This document shows positions 1 through 12,388 of a stretch of 64,000 nucleotides of DNA, piece after piece (within the stretch, counting starts at the first letter, position 1; the number at the start of each line of letters is the position of its first letter). Made by a program: the position numbers and the translations under genes. The notes under the pieces were generated by a model, which saw nothing but the letters and a program-made list of their open reading frames with translations, was not told the DNA's origin and searched no databases. The DNA comes from Melastoma dodecandrum (lineage: Eukaryota; Streptophyta; Magnoliopsida; Myrtales; Melastomataceae): the NCBI GenBank assembly GCA_029817715.1, contig JARUPY010000290.1, positions 2,852,001 through 2,916,000 on the forward strand, given 5' to 3'.

Positions 1-500
1 GCAAACCATATCTTTGCTTACTAATATTTTGATTTAAAAACATATAAGTTAATTTAATTTCTTTAATATTTTATTACTTATATTTATTTAACCCGTTAAA
101 AAAATAATTAATATATTAAAAAATATTTAAATATTGTAACAAACTTATAATAGAGTTATTATAAATATAATTCATTTAAAAAGAAATTATATTTAAATTA
201 TTTTAAAGAGGATATGATATGTGAAGTCATAAGTGAATTTAGTCTATCCTTTACTAACCATTATATGACGGACTTGTAAAAGAGATTCTGATTCATAGAT
301 GTTTACTTCACAAGTCTATAAATCTTATTAATCTTGATCTAGTTCATAGTCTAAAATACACTGCACTTGATACTTTACATTTTATAACCCAGAAAATTTT
401 CAAACCTTTCGAAAATATTATGGTGATTGTTGGATTTATTTTTTCGAAATGACTTTATCCAATAAGCCCCTTAGCCCATTTTCATTTGTCCTACATTGAA
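1..500. repeat. AT-rich dispersed repeat, inverted copy at 43735-44243
   Basis: AT-rich sequence with no coding potential. It reads as the reverse complement of 43735-44243: both copies share the strings TTTGATTTAAAAACATATAA and GACTTTATCCAATAAGCCC with only small indels. No terminal repeats or target-site duplication could be defined, so the element type is unknown. Confidence 0.75.
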
Positions 501-533
501 TGTGAATCATACACCTTAGGGTCTTCACACCCC

Positions 534-540
534 TATATAA
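534..540 (+). promoter_or_regulatory. TATA-like box upstream of neprosin fragment
   Basis: TATATAA lies about 45 bp upstream of the neprosin fragment, followed by a pyrimidine-rich stretch. The downstream fragment has no start codon of its own, so this is either a chance match or part of the joined repeat. Weak support. Confidence 0.2.
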
Positions 541-579
541 AGGAGGTCCCTCCTCTCACTTCATCTTTGCTCATTTTTC

Positions 580-900
580 CTTCTTACCCATTGATGGGAT
601 ATGGATTCTTTCCTTCGTACAACACAGACAGGTCTGCTTACTTTAAGAACATTCAATAAGTAGGCAGAGACAGAATAGCAGTCACCCCGTTGAAGGAGCA
701 GACCTTCAAATCAGAAAATTCCCCTGAATGTTACAAGGCACTCAACATCGGATCAACCTTGAGTGACACGATCACATACGGGGTACACGGTGGCCAAAAT
801 TGTTTAGAAATGCAACTGAAATGCCTAAAAAATGTGTGATTAATCGACCTACAATAAGAGAAGTTTGCATGTGCCTGAGGAAAAGGATTCGACATATGGT
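580..900 (+). pseudogene. Neprosin-domain (DUF239) 3' fragment
   Basis: Translation gives the C-terminal end of a neprosin-domain protein: PLMGYGFFPSYNT, then AYFKNIQ, TPLKEQTFKSEN and GVHGGQNC, followed by 3' flank shared with the copies near 16.0 and 45.6 kb. An in-frame TAA interrupts the segment just after AYFKNIQ (about 657). Only about 80 codons of the last exon are present; all upstream exons are absent. It is inverted relative to the full-length relative at 45.6-47.3 kb. A dead fragment, with no reason to think it is expressed as neprosin. Confidence 0.85.
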
Positions 901-959
901 AATTCCGATCATGATCTTAAATGACGACCGACACGTAAGATTGACACGTAAGATTGATA

Positions 960-1085
960 CTTGATACTACCACTTCGCTGTTGAACAGGAAGTCCGATCT
1001 GTTATTCATGCCTTCTTCGACTTCAATGGTACAAAAATATTGATTAACTAAATTGTTTTCCTTTTTTTGTTTTGATCCAATTAAG
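960..1085 (-). repeat. Fragment of the PRP array linker
   Basis: Reverse complement of the linker between the two PRP exon-like segments in the 49-56 kb array. The shared pieces are the string beginning GATCCAAACAAAAA, ACCATTGAAG, GAAGAAGGCATGA, and AGCAGATCCGACTTCCTG. It abuts the CSLA exon region, so neprosin, PRP-linker and CSLA fragments are joined within about 500 bp. Coincidentally the minus-strand linker reads CTTCAATGGTAC, resembling the CSLA FNGT codons, but the remainder matches the linker rather than CSLA. Confidence 0.7.
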
Positions 1086-1136
1086 CGGGGGAGTTGTATA
1101 AAGAAGGGGATCTCGATGTTGTTGGGGGTGTTGCAG

Positions 1137-4100
1137 GGACAGCTGGGGTTTGGAGGATAGCGGCAATCAATGAGGCCGGGGGTTGGAAGGACCGGACCAC
1201 CGTCGAGGACATGGACCTTGCCGTCCGTTCCAGCCTCCGCGGCTGGAAGTTCGTCTACCTCGGCGACCTTCAGGCATACAACTAAAACAGCCAATGATAT
1301 TAAGCATTCATTCCTTAATTGTCGCACTTCTTCTTATGGAATGCACCCAACTATGACAAATGGATTAGGTGAAGAGCGAGCTGCCGAGTACCTTCAAGGC
1401 TTTCCGATTCCAGCAGCATCGATGGTCTTGCGGTCCCGCCAATCTCTTCAGGAAGATGGTCATGGAGATTGTCAGGAATAAGGTCTCTAACATGTTCGTG
1501 GTTTCGCGTTCATCCCCAATAGTTTTTGGTCCTAAATCCTGATGATGTCGTTATTGGGATGCAGAAAGTGAGGTGCTGGAAGAAGGTCTATGTGATATAC
1601 AGCTTCTTCTTCGTCAGGAAGATCATCGCCCACATGGTCACCTTCTTCTTCTACTGTGTGGTCCTCCCCATCACCATCTGGGTTCCCGAGGTCCACCTCC
1701 CGATATGGGGCGCAATATACATCCCCTCCATCATCACAATCCTCAACTCCGTCGGAACCCCGAGGTCCGTCTATTGTTCTCTCATGACAAATTCTCGTAA
1801 AAATTTTTCTCCGAGGATTCATTCATTCAGCAGTGTCATCCCTCTGGTCGGTTCACCTGTTGTTCTACTGGATCCTATTCAAGAACGTCATGTCCCTACA
1901 TCGAACTAAGGAGACCTTCATCGGGTTGTTGGAGACGGGGAGGGCGAACGAATGGGTAGTCACGTGTCATTAATTGTCCGTGTCATTATCACCATGTACG
2001 CGCGCCCTCCGGCCTAGCACGCGCGCTGCGGCTCGGGCAACCCGAGGATCCGGGCCCGCTCCCCCGAGGCCCAGTCCGGTCGACGTTACGGCTCGAACGC
2101 CGGACGCTGCGGAAAGGGGACCCGGGGTTGGGCCTTCCCTTGTTTCCCGAGCGGATCTGCGGGACGCTTCGCCGACCGTCTCCAGTTCCTTGAAGGCGAC
2201 GGGCGAAGGGCTGCGTTAAGACCTCGCTTGGGATTTTCCGGGAGGGCCCAAGGAGCGGCTCGGTCTGCCGTAACCTCATCCTAAATGGCTCCGAAAAAGG
2301 TAGTGGGGTTTAGTTTTACTTTGGAAAACTTTTGTTCGGAGTCGCCACCGACTTAGTTTAAAAATGTGATTTTAAGTCGGAAAAATCAGAGTCTGGGTTC
2401 GGGGATTCCTATTTACTAACCTTTGTATTCTAAAACATGCGAAAGGGTGGCGATTTGTCCAAAAAGTTTAACTTTTGATTGACGGGTGTTGGGCCCGATC
2501 CGGGAGTAGGCCGGACTTTTATCGACGTTTTAACGGGCGTTGGACCCGAGTTTAGGTTTGTTTGATTAAAACCAATCATGCGACGCAAAACCTAAAGCCT
2601 AAGCATACGCGCAATCACAAACAATTATTTAGATCAAAAGGACGGGGAAGGGCGGTGATTGCGAACCTATACACTTGGGTCCGTAATCCGTTACAAGTGG
2701 ATTTGAATAAAACTTCGGGGAGGCCCGCACCTCCCCTTTGTACCTTTGATTGAGTTTGGGGCCGCTTTAAACCTTCGAACCCACGGTTTTTAGGCCGGGG
2801 TAGATCCACGCGGTTTGATACACGCGCCTTCGAGTTAATCTTCGGAATTTTGAAGTTGATCTTCCGAGATTAGATGCTCAGTGTACATGCGAAGAAAAAT
2901 AAAGAAGTGGTCAGAAAGTCCTAATTTAAATCGAAATGAATAATTAGGACTTAATGAAATAAGAGCGATGCTTACGGGGCGTTGTGAGCCCGTTGGTGTC
3001 GATCGTCCGCGTCGTCGGAGGATGCATTCCTTGGTAGTAATTCCTCGGTGTTTACCGTTTAAAGTGGTTAATTGGGGCATTTTTGTAGCTCGTGAATGTC
3101 GGTCCTTCAAAGTTGTACGTTTGCACGTTGATTCGAGATTGCTCGATTAAACGCGCGTTGTCGAGAATATCCGCCGAAAATCCCACCGTGTTTTGTGAAA
3201 GACAGGAAAATAGACGTTAGTTATGCGCATTGGGATTTATAAATGCAAAATTTGCATAGACAAACGAGAATGACGAAGAATTCTATAGGCTTTATAAATG
3301 CAAAATAAAAGAAACCCAAACATGAACATGTTCCGATAAACCTTAGAATATATTACCTATTATTAAAAAATTGGAAAAAACATAACACATGGTGGTCACG
3401 TGTCCCCTTTTGATGAAATTCATTTTATGAATAATAATAATAATAAAATAAAAAGAAAAAGAAAGCTCACCTTGCGGGGGTTTCTCCCAGCTCAGAGGGG
3501 GGGGGGATCCGTCGAAGCCCGACGCCAAGAAGGGGAGTCCTTCCGCCGGAGGAATGGCAGGGAAGGCCGATCGTGGTCACGGGAGATACGGGTGACAAAG
3601 GGGTTGCTCCCCGAAGATGGAGTCTCGGCGGCTTCCCCTAGATCTGAGGCTGGCCCTCGTCCGACGACGGTGGAGGCGAGAGGAGGACACCCTGAAGGAT
3701 CTGAGGCCAGAGTTGCTGGATTGACCCTCGCCGAACCCGGATCTGGGAGGAGCGGCCTCAGGAGGGTTTGTCGCGGTTGCCGCCGTTACCCCCGGTCAAG
3801 TCCAGGTAGGGCGGCGAGAAGGGACGGGAGGCCGTGAGTTCGCCATTACCGAACTTGGTGGCGCCCAAGTGAGGGGGGGAGAGGATTCTCTCGACCCGGA
3901 TGAAGCTGAAACTGGAGTGGTAAGACGGGTCTTCGCCGCCGCCGGACCTGGAGGATCGGCGTCGTTCAGTCGCCACCGAACCGATTGCTGGCAGCGGAGT
4001 CACTTTGGGAGTCTGCCGGTGCTGAACAAAGGAGGGGTGTTGTCTTGGTTGTCGCCTCTGCCATGACTGCCCGTGGACCGATTGTGGAGCTAGTAATCTA

Positions 4101-5308
4101 CTTTGGAGTCGGATGGGGGAGGCGTGGTCGTTGGGCTTGCTGTGATCACGAGGCGAAATCCGTTGACGAGCAGGAGCTGGTGGCTGGGCGGGGGGTCGTC
4201 CGTTGCTGCTTGTCGCAACTGGAGGAACCTTGCTTCTTGTAATGGGCTTCGAAACAGCGAGAGGAAGTAGGCATCGCCAACGCGAGCTGAAGTTGAACTG
4301 GCTGCCTGAGTCATTGCTCTCCGCTGTAAGCTGGTTTGAGGGGGTCTCCACGCCGTCGGAGAGTCGGGCCTACCTTGGGGCTTAGTTGTGTGGTTGGTGA
4401 TGGCAGGAAGTGAGATCTTTCTTCTGATGGCCAACTCAAGGTGGAGCAGAAGCCGTCTAAGCCGTCCCTCCTCCCCTGCCTAAAAGAGAGAGCCATGATA
4501 TAGAGGATCCAGGCCATTATCCAGTTGATAGTGGCACCCGCTTCAAGGAGCTGTCTTTTCGTAGTTGGGCGTTGATAGCCTGTCGTGAGTTCTGAAGCAG
4601 GGCTGGGTTGAACAGGAGAAATAGCTATGACTACCTTTGCGTGCGGCCGAATTTTGTCGTCCTTTGCAGTCGATTTTCCCTCGTTCTTACCTCATCTCGT
4701 CTGAGTGATCATGTAGGAGGATGGTAAAGCATTTTTATTTTTGTGGCGTCACCATGCTGAGGGAATGGACTAATTATTCTATGTGGGTAGACATGTATCT
4801 CCTCCTTTTACCAATGATGGCGTTTTTCTTCCGCGATTCACAAGAAATGACATTTTCCTCAACCTCCCTTTTTTAGGATTGCCCTTTTTTTATTCAAAAT
4901 CCAATAAAATAGATAAATTAGAAAACACAGAGCAATGGTAAAATTTGACTCCCGTAACAACAAGGCCACTGTGTCAATAAACTTTGGAAATGACTTGGGT
5001 GACCTATTTCAGAAAATTTTGGGGTATCTACACACCACCATCACCACCTTTCTCTCAGGCTGCATATGATGTCAGAAAGAGCTCCTTTTAATGTCCTCCT
5101 GAATTTGTATGCACCTTTTTCATCAATTTTTTTTTTTTTTTTCTGCAGGATCCATCTATTGGAACTCGGGTTCGCTACATTTTTGTTCCCGTCCGGGGTC
5201 TATGACCTCTTCTACAGGATGAACCACTACTACGTCTACCTCTTCCTCCAGACGATCACCTTCACCATCACAGGGTTCGGATACATCGGAACCATTGTTC
5301 CTAGCTAA
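1137..5308 (+). pseudogene. CSLA: Cellulose synthase-like A (glucomannan 4-beta-mannosyltransferase), broken
   Basis: CSLA proteins are Golgi GT2 enzymes that make the beta-mannan backbone. Exons seen: 1137-1277 ([20 protein letters not shown], then [10 protein letters not shown]); 1369-1482 (the QQHRW-containing piece, [12 protein letters not shown]); 1565-1764 (WKKVYVIYSFFFVRKIIAH plus membrane segments); about 1850-1965 (FYWILFKNVMSLHRT to NEWVVT); and last exon 5149-5308 (LLELGFATFLF, YLFLQTITFT, GTIVPS then TAA). QxxRW, the acceptor-binding signature, is intact. The N-terminal half, including the D,D part of the active site, is missing; the fourth exon has lost its AG acceptor; coding after NEWVVT is replaced by about 3 kb of LTR-like DNA. 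The first donor reads CAG/GC instead of CAG/GT. Clearly CSLA, clearly nonfunctional; the subfamily member is not determined. Confidence 0.9.
1966..5037 (-). mobile_element. LTR-retrotransposon-like insertion, probably non-autonomous Ty3/gypsy-type
   Basis: The CSLA reading frame stops abruptly at 1965 and resumes with the last exon at 5149. Read on the minus strand, the intervening DNA starts TGTGTAGATACCCC, a common plant LTR opening, and includes GGCGACTCCGAACA near 2340, resembling the region after the LTR in many plant gypsy elements. GC-rich stretches at 2000-2280 and 3470-4400 contrast with the AT-rich surroundings. I found no gag, protease, RT or integrase, no second LTR, and no convincing target-site duplication. 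Long ORFs here lack family motifs. Ends and class are tentative. Confidence 0.45.
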
Positions 5309-5834
5309 GTCACCACGACCACCAGAGGGAAGTCAGTCCTCTGCCCGTTTACTTTCGTCCCAAGTTCAGATAATACTCAAGAAGAAGAAGGATTGGTTTT
5401 TGGAGGGGTGGGGGGCTCAAAAAACGAAGGACCCATAAACAAAGACCAGTCCCTACCTGCTTTAGTGTGTCTTCCTGCCTTTCTCAATCATTTATTGCAA
5501 AATTTGTGTTCTTATAGAGGGATTTTTATATATGGGGTCCAAGTGATTATGAGGACAAGAACCTCCCCCAATGCCTCCTTGAATTGATTGATCAAAGTCC
5601 CAGCAGCGCATAAAAAAAAAGGTCGAGATCGTGAGCATTAGAGGAGTAGAACAGAGAGTTCATAGAGGGTGTCCAATAATATTCTCTTATAGTATTCATG
5701 TTGTGTTAGGTTTTCTTCTGTATCCCAAGATTTTACTGATATTCAAGTGAAAGTTGCCACAGTTGGCTTCAAAGTACAAACATTTCACTTCACCCCGCTC
5801 CATCATGACAGCATTGGATCAGTTCTGGTGAAGC

Positions 5835-5867
<33 letters not shown>

Positions 5868-6500
5868 TCCCTCCCTCCCTCCCTCTCCCTCTCCCTCTCT
5901 CTCTCCCTTTTGTTCCATCTACTGTCATTCCCTTAAATGATGGATTAATTATAATCTAAATTTGGGTGGACACCTTGTTCCCCCCATGATCCATGCAAGA
6001 GTAGGCTTTCCAGACATTTTTCTTTTGAGTTCCTAATCATGGGGTAGTTTGACAATAAGGGGGGAGCCCTCATATTGAATTTGGAAGGGTGGTGGACCAA
6101 ATGGTAGACAAGGGGCAGTGCATTCTGTTCTCAGAAATCTCCTTCAACCGCATTGATTGATCCCACTCTACATCATGATCTTATAACAAGAATTCCTTGG
6201 TTTTCTTGTTTTGGCTGTACAAACCATGACATTAGTGGTAGTGGGCATGAGAGGTGGGTTGTCTTGTAAAAATTATGCTTGGTGGGTTTGGGTGAGGTTG
6301 TTATTTCTTGGTCTTTTGCTTTGGGTAACCTTTATAATTGAATGGGGTCGGATCTCTTCGTTCCCACATCCCCATCCATCTATCCATCCATCCAACACCC
6401 CCACATATTTCTGAATTCATGTTCCGTCACATTCCCTGATTCTTGCATATAATTAATGAATGGTTAAAAGAGTTTAAACAAGAAACGAATTCATCACATG
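5309..6500. other. CSLA 3' flank, non-coding
   Basis: Beyond the CSLA stop there is no recognisable coding sequence. It contains a CT/CCCT microsatellite (separate entry) and low-complexity T- and A-runs. Some of it may be the former 3' UTR. Confidence 0.5.
5835..5912 (+). repeat. CT / CCCT microsatellite
   Basis: A run of CT dinucleotides passes into CCCT tetranucleotides and then CCCTCT units, a compound pyrimidine microsatellite. Confidence 0.95.
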
Positions 6501-6571
6501 GCAAGATTCCTTGAGTAGAACCCGGGTCTATGCTTGGAAGGCAATTATCCTAACAGTTGGACTACAAACGC
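6501..6571 (-). pseudogene. tRNA-Gly(TCC)-like pseudogene
   Basis: On the minus strand the sequence opens GCGTTTGTAGTCCAACTGTT and continues AGGATAATTGCCTTCCAAGC, then AGACCCGGGTTCTACTC. This matches the D arm, the anticodon arm (TCC in the loop CTTCCAA) and the start of the T arm of plant nuclear tRNA-Gly. The 3' half of the T stem reads CAAGG where CCCGG is needed, one base is missing in the variable region, and the acceptor 3' strand does not pair with GCGTTTG. The D and anticodon arms survive; the 3' end does not. Confidence 0.8.
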
Positions 6572-7098
6572 TGTTGATGCTGGCGTTTAAATTAACATTT
6601 TTTATAGTGATGGGCGGGGGATTGATTAGCTATTATTGAAGAAAAAAAACGCTTTACCTGACAACACAACTTGCTTTCCTGAACACAGAGAATAAGAATG
6701 CACTGTTTGTGATCTGTGCTTGAGCAAATTTGTTTGTGTGGAGTTGTATGCTTTGTCATCTCTCTGACTAATTTCACAACTTATCTATTCATTTTCTTGT
6801 GTACAACCAGTATTTTCTATTTTATCATACGAAAGAAAATATAGTCTTGATTTGATTTGAAAAACCAAAATCGAAAATGAACTTTAGTTTTGCTAACTTT
6901 GATTTGGTTGGTGATTAACCAAATCGCCTCGCAAGAAACACGATTGAGTAAATGGCATAAGAGTCCCAGCAAATTAATTTCCCGTTGATTAATTTACCAA
7001 GTACTGCGACTTCCGCGATCCCAGCCCTGAATTTGGAGGATAAATTCAGCTCTAGACTTTCTGAAGATTGATAGCTGTTAAAACAACAATTGGGATTT
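6572..7098. other. Intergenic, nothing recognised
   Basis: AT-rich with no family motif on either strand. It lies directly downstream of the ATR3 pseudogene stop and may include its former 3' UTR. Confidence 0.5.
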
Positions 7099-10000
7099 TT
7101 AAGACCATGCTTCCACATGGTACCTCCCAGATTTCTCCAAGGACCTCATCCATCTAACAGCACTCTCCTTGGGAACCTCCCCTTCTTTTGCAACTACATC
7201 CTCCAATGCAGACCAATCATCAGATGGCATCTTCGTGGATGATCCAGCAACGTAAACAGCGGCCCCAGAGTTCATCAGACTCCAGACCTGAGGACCATGC
7301 TCCCGCATCTTGTCCTGCACGTAGACTTTCCGTGCCTGGTCCCTTGAGAAGGCAACAAAAAACCCGCCTCCCTTCGATTCCGACAGAACCCCATCACTCT
7401 TCGCATGACTTAACCAGAAATCCTTGTATAGAAAAGCTGATCGCACAACCAGCCCCAGGTCCAACAAGAATGAGGGGTAACGATGGAGGCGGTAGAGGAA
7501 GACAGCCTTTCTTAAACCATGCCGGAATGAGAGTCCCTGAAGATGCCACACGTAACACATGAAGAAAAGAAGGTTTAGTCATGTTTAACTATGTCCGAAT
7601 TTACGAGTGCTCATCCATTAAAGAACCTTTGCTTGGGTCTAGCTTGGCAAGCCATGTTGAGCAGAGACCGGCACGCTTCCTCTTAAACGGTGTTGTCAAC
7701 GAAACCACACTGACAGTAAGGTGGACTTGGTTAGGGTGAACAAGAGGAGAAGAGGAGATTGAGAAAGCATTTGTTTTCAGCGGAGGTGCCAATTGCACAA
7801 GCCATTCCAATGGCAATTGTACAGAACGGAAGTCTTCCAAGACCTGCGATCAAAATGACAGAATAATAATCAGAACCACATGCTCGGCATCTACTGATTC
7901 CGCTGCCCACAAACAAAAGCTGATCGCTAAACAAAAGATACCATTAAGAATGTTCTCCGTTCCTCCTTGTTGTATTTGTACAAGTCATCCCTTCCTTCAG
8001 ATGATGCAAACTATTGAAGCCTTTCCTTTTCATGCTGGGCCTCTGCGAAATAACTCATTACCTGAATTAAGTGTGAGCGACCTTGTCAGAACCAGGATAG
8101 TAAATGAATTCCCAGGGGATGAACATTCCATTTAAAACAAAAAACAAATAAGTCATGGGAGATTTACAAACTGCCAAAAAAAGAGACTAATGTTCGAGTT
8201 TTATGAGCAAGAACTTAATGTAAATAATACTATCAGATTCACCAATTGCCTCGGAGCTGCTTAACAACTTGCCTCAAATACATAGCGCCTAGGTGACGCT
8301 GATGAAACATCCATAGCCAATTGAACAAAGTTCTTCAGCTTCATTGGAGCATTCGATGTGTTTTTACCATTAGCAAGAATATGATCCTTCTCTTCCCTGG
8401 AGTGGACCTGAAAATCGTGTCTTTGTAAATCGGCAGAAACAGAATACATCCATTTCAAACAAAAAAAATAATAAGTAAATAACATATCTTCTTAGCAAAA
8501 GCATGATAGGTCAAACATATAACAAACAATAGCTACATTAGGGAAAAGAGATAAAAAGATGAATGGAAATGTAGGTCAAGTCCATGCTAATGCATTATTA
8601 CGTTATGGACATACAGATGACTAACAAGATCGTCAATAAATTGCCAAAACAAGAAGACACACAAAAGGTTGAACATAAATGTGTTATAAGGAAGCCACAA
8701 GAGTTTATTTTGGTCATGCTACTAGGAAATGAAATCCTAGGATGCAAACTTATATTTCAAAACCAAATGTGAAGGTATTCATATTAAAATCTCCAATAAT
8801 CAGTAGTTATTATATTAAAATCTCCAATAATCAGTAGTTATTAATGCAACCCCATTTCTACCTTTAGGATTAGTAGTTGAAAGGCCAAAATGAACTAACC
8901 GTTATCAGTAACTCCGGATCTAAATTACAACGTTCCAAGAAAGCATCCACAATAGCATGATTTTGACCAGGCAAAATCTCCAGGATATCCCCTGTTCTGT
9001 ACGGTATAGCCTGAATATTGAAAAGATTTTAACTCAAGACTAGCATAAAATCAACATTATCCTCAAACAAATGAATACCACTTACGGTAGACGTGAATTC
9101 AAACTCAAAATGTCGAACATCCTTTATAGAGGGACTCTTGGTCAAATGTTGATTTTTCACCTGCACAAAAAGGGAAAGAACATTCGAATTGCAGTATTGG
9201 ATGAGGGACTCATTCATTTTCAATTGTATGAAGATATATGCGGAGATAGGTACAGTAAAAAAAATTGCTTTCATCTTTACTCAAAGATTTAAAATATCCA
9301 GTTTCACAGTCATCTTTTACTCAAGTCAGTTTCAATTGTCTGTTCTCTCAAATGAGTTAATATGTTGCATTAGATAACATATAAATGATGAGTGCATTAC
9401 CATAAGCAGGAATCCAAAATTTAAAATTTATACTAGTAGAACAAAAAAAAAAATACCATGTTAAGGAAGCAATCTGGCCTATATGTGCAACCAGAAAACC
9501 TTCCAGGAGACATACCACGAGCCTTCTGGATTTCATTCTCCCAATTCTGCAAAACTAACATAGAAACTAACATGTCATCCATTCCCTAATACAACAGATG
9601 AAATGTTCAGAATGAAACATTTCCCAGATACCCAAATTCTTCCAATGCACTATAGATTATTTATAGCCCACAGGAGTAAAAATGCCTGACCCACTCCAAC
9701 TTTGAGGTAGCAAATCAATATCTTTTCAGTTTCTCTTTATTCCAGAAAGGGCGACCGAGAACATAAGATGTGGATCTCATCTTTATGAAAGACCAACATT
9801 AAAATTCCTTCGAACAGTCATTAAAAACAAGGGATGTAGATCTTAGAAAAGGCTTGAATGCAAAGTCTGACTGAGAGTCATCAGAGGATTTTATCTATTT
9901 ATATTTATTAAGGAGCTCTAAATATAAAATATAAAGCAGCAGAGTCCGACTCTATAAAAGAAAAGCTGAAAGTTCAGAGACTGGAATTCCAGAGAGGATT

Positions 10001-11846
10001 CATCAAGAACAAAATCAGGAACTCCATCAATCTAGTGTTCAGTATGAATGTCATCATGTAATTCCATCTGTACACTCGTTTCCAGGCAATAAGTTATTCT
10101 GGAATGTACTAACCTGAGATAGTCGACGACTCTGAATGCACCTCATTGACAGCATGGTATTTTATATGGTACTTTGGCTTGTCAACAAGCTTTGTATCTA
10201 ACATCACAAAGTCTGGACCATTAGGAAAGAACTTTGGGTCCATTTGATTCAACACTCTCCACAAGGATGATAACCAAGGATCAAGAACACCTTCATACCT
10301 AGAATTACAAATCAATACAATGATTACACAAGTTATCCTTCATAATCAATTGGCCCTTGTAATACAGCAGAACATCAAGACTACTGCCAGAGCTCTCAAA
10401 AGTGAAAGAAGATTACGATGACCGCACGGAAGCATGAGGAATGACATGATCTCAGAATATGATGAACACAAGAAAGTTTTACTTGACAATAACAAAGCAT
10501 AACCAAACAAGGATGTTATTAAAGTTAATTAGCAAAAACAGCTCAGATAAATTTGTGGCTTGTTAAAAAATTGCTTGAATTGATTAATTATGAAATGTAA
10601 AAATCAATAATATCTATAGAGAGAATTTTTGAATTTCGTCATTCAGGGTAATTGAAAGTTGTTTACAAATTCATGAAATGCCTGATTACAAATTTATCAT
10701 TTACCAATGTTTTCTTTTCCCGTTGGATATATATGAAGCGAAGATGCATGAAGAGAAAAGAAAGCCAAGAATAGAATCGGAAAAGATCGTGAAACAAATG
10801 TCTCGGAACCAGAAACTGATGACCACGTCATACCCTGAAGGATGTTGATCATCGCCCAAGCCTCTTTCAATTACAGCCATTGCACCAAGGTTGTAAAGTC
10901 TTTTGTCCAGCTTTTTTGCCACAAACTGGAGAAGCGACGTCCATAGTTTTCCATATAAAAGAGATATAAATTACAACAGTCATATTAACTGATACAACAG
11001 TATAGTGAAGCCTCGATCATGTGAGAAAGGAACCATAGTCATATTTATACAATAAACTAAGGAGTCGGTAAATTAAAACAAATATGATGATAAGTCAAAC
11101 AAGGGTAACATTCTATTGCATCATCTCAGATGCATAGACGAGGCCTCCTAAACATCACCAAGTCCGACATGTGGTCTAATGTGAAAAAGAAACCCCGACA
11201 AAGCGATACACCTTATATATGGCGAACAATTCCAACAAGGAAACCATCTATGACAATTCATTCCACTCAAACACGATCCAGAATATACAAACCATAACTA
11301 CACCCATCGAAATCAACATGAGGGGGGGAGGTAAGGAACAATGAAACTCACATTGTATTTCTGATAACAAGAATCCAAAAACAGCATAATGAAGACCGTC
11401 GAACCAACTCGGACTTAAATACCTTTGCAGAAGGAACCTCCAGAACACCTAATCAAGGAAAACAGCAAGGTCAACGACCGTACAGAGGAAGTGAACAACC
11501 GTAATTACAAGTTCCTCATGATCCAACCTTCACGGAATCAGGCGTATCTCCCTGACCGGTCGTGGAAACAACGAATATCACAACGTCTTCGCATGGCAAC
11601 AAACTCTGTAAAAACAAACAGGAGCACGCATCCGAACTCATTTTCTTTGCTTCAAACAACGCCCGATAGGGGGAGCAAAGTGGAACCCCCACAACTCACC
11701 GCGTCGTGTTGGTCGAGGGAGAAGAGAACGGCTTTGCAGCCACGGCGTTCAGATTCTCGGGATATACGCTCGGCGGCATCCAAGGCATTGCCAGTCTGCG
11801 TGGCGTAGAGGATCGAAAGCTTCCTCATCTCACCTTCCTTCGACAT
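7099..11846 (-). pseudogene. ATR3: NADPH-dependent diflavin oxidoreductase (ATR3/TAH18/NDOR1 type), 12 exons, disrupted
   Basis: ATR3 passes electrons from NADPH via FAD and FMN to the cytosolic Fe-S assembly factor DRE2. Exons (minus): 11846-11700 (FMN loop LYATQTGNA), 11605-11528 (VVSTTGQGDTPDSVK), 11448-11352, 10925-10834 (ERGLGDDQHPSG), 10298-10114, 9546-9457 (ARGMSPG), 9160-9086 (KDVRHFEFEF), 9010-8900, 8407-8273 (SASPRRYVFE), 8061-7942, 7843-7627 (FAD site AFSISSSPL), 7536-7099 (GPGAGCA, then VYVAGSSTKMP and C-terminal SGRYHVEAWS). Lesions: about 8 bp is missing from the conserved FGLGD region of exon 3, shifting frame; exon 10 has TAG at 8011-8013 where the family has Tyr; in exon 12 (about 7440) roughly 30 codons after GPGAGCA are lost with a frame change. 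ATG 11846 is the first in-frame Met before the flavodoxin strand. Identification is firm; it cannot make a full enzyme. Confidence 0.93.
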
Positions 11847-12388
11847 CCGCAAATTTCTGGTGATCAGACATGCAACAGTTTTCTATGTGGAAGCGAAAAT
11901 GTTATACTTTTTTTTTTTTTGAAAAAAAGTCTTACATTCTCCTCCCGTCCGACCAAGGCGTTAGACCTCGTAGTCACCGCCACCTCCACAGGTTTCTTGA
12001 CGTCATCGGCCCCCGACTACTCCACCTCCTTCAACGGTATGTATGTTCCTAATGCACTACTTAAAGAAGAAGAAGAAGAAGAAGAAGAGACGGAACAAAT
12101 ATGGTCGCGGAGGGCGTCGGTTGGGCCAATGGAGGGACTATTTGGGCTTTTAGTGTGGGCCAGAATGCATTCACAAAACCAATGCCATGCTTTTTTTTTT
12201 CTTCACTTCAATCGTCGTCTCCATCATCATGCTTTAGGACTAAACAACATATATAACACACGACAAATCACATCGTACGATTTCCTTGATAACAAATCGG
12301 ACATTTTGCAAAAGTGCGAGAAACGGGACGATTCCTGCACCAATCAAACCATGGGCAAAACATCCGAACTGTGTGAAGAAAAAGAATC
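11847..12388. other. Intergenic between ATR3 and DUF7054 genes
   Basis: Presumed former promoter region of the ATR3 copy. It contains a T/A run near 11905-11930 and a (GAA)n tract at about 12064-12088. Open frames here show no family motif. Confidence 0.5.

Noticed and set aside
917..1327. 136-codon minus-strand frame over the CSLA exon
   Set aside because: It is the antisense of a CSLA exon and the PRP linker, with no motif of its own.
3758..4434. Long GC-rich frames (114-197 codons) inside the LTR-like insertion
   Set aside because: Low-complexity composition, frames on both strands overlap, and no gag or pol motif is seen.
1966..5037. A clean TG...CA element with target-site duplication
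   Set aside because: Flanks (GTCACG on the left, CCACCATC on the right) do not form a matching duplication, so exact ends were not claimed.
7188..7562. 124-codon plus-strand frame opposite the last ATR3 exon
   Set aside because: Shadow of ATR3; no independent motif.
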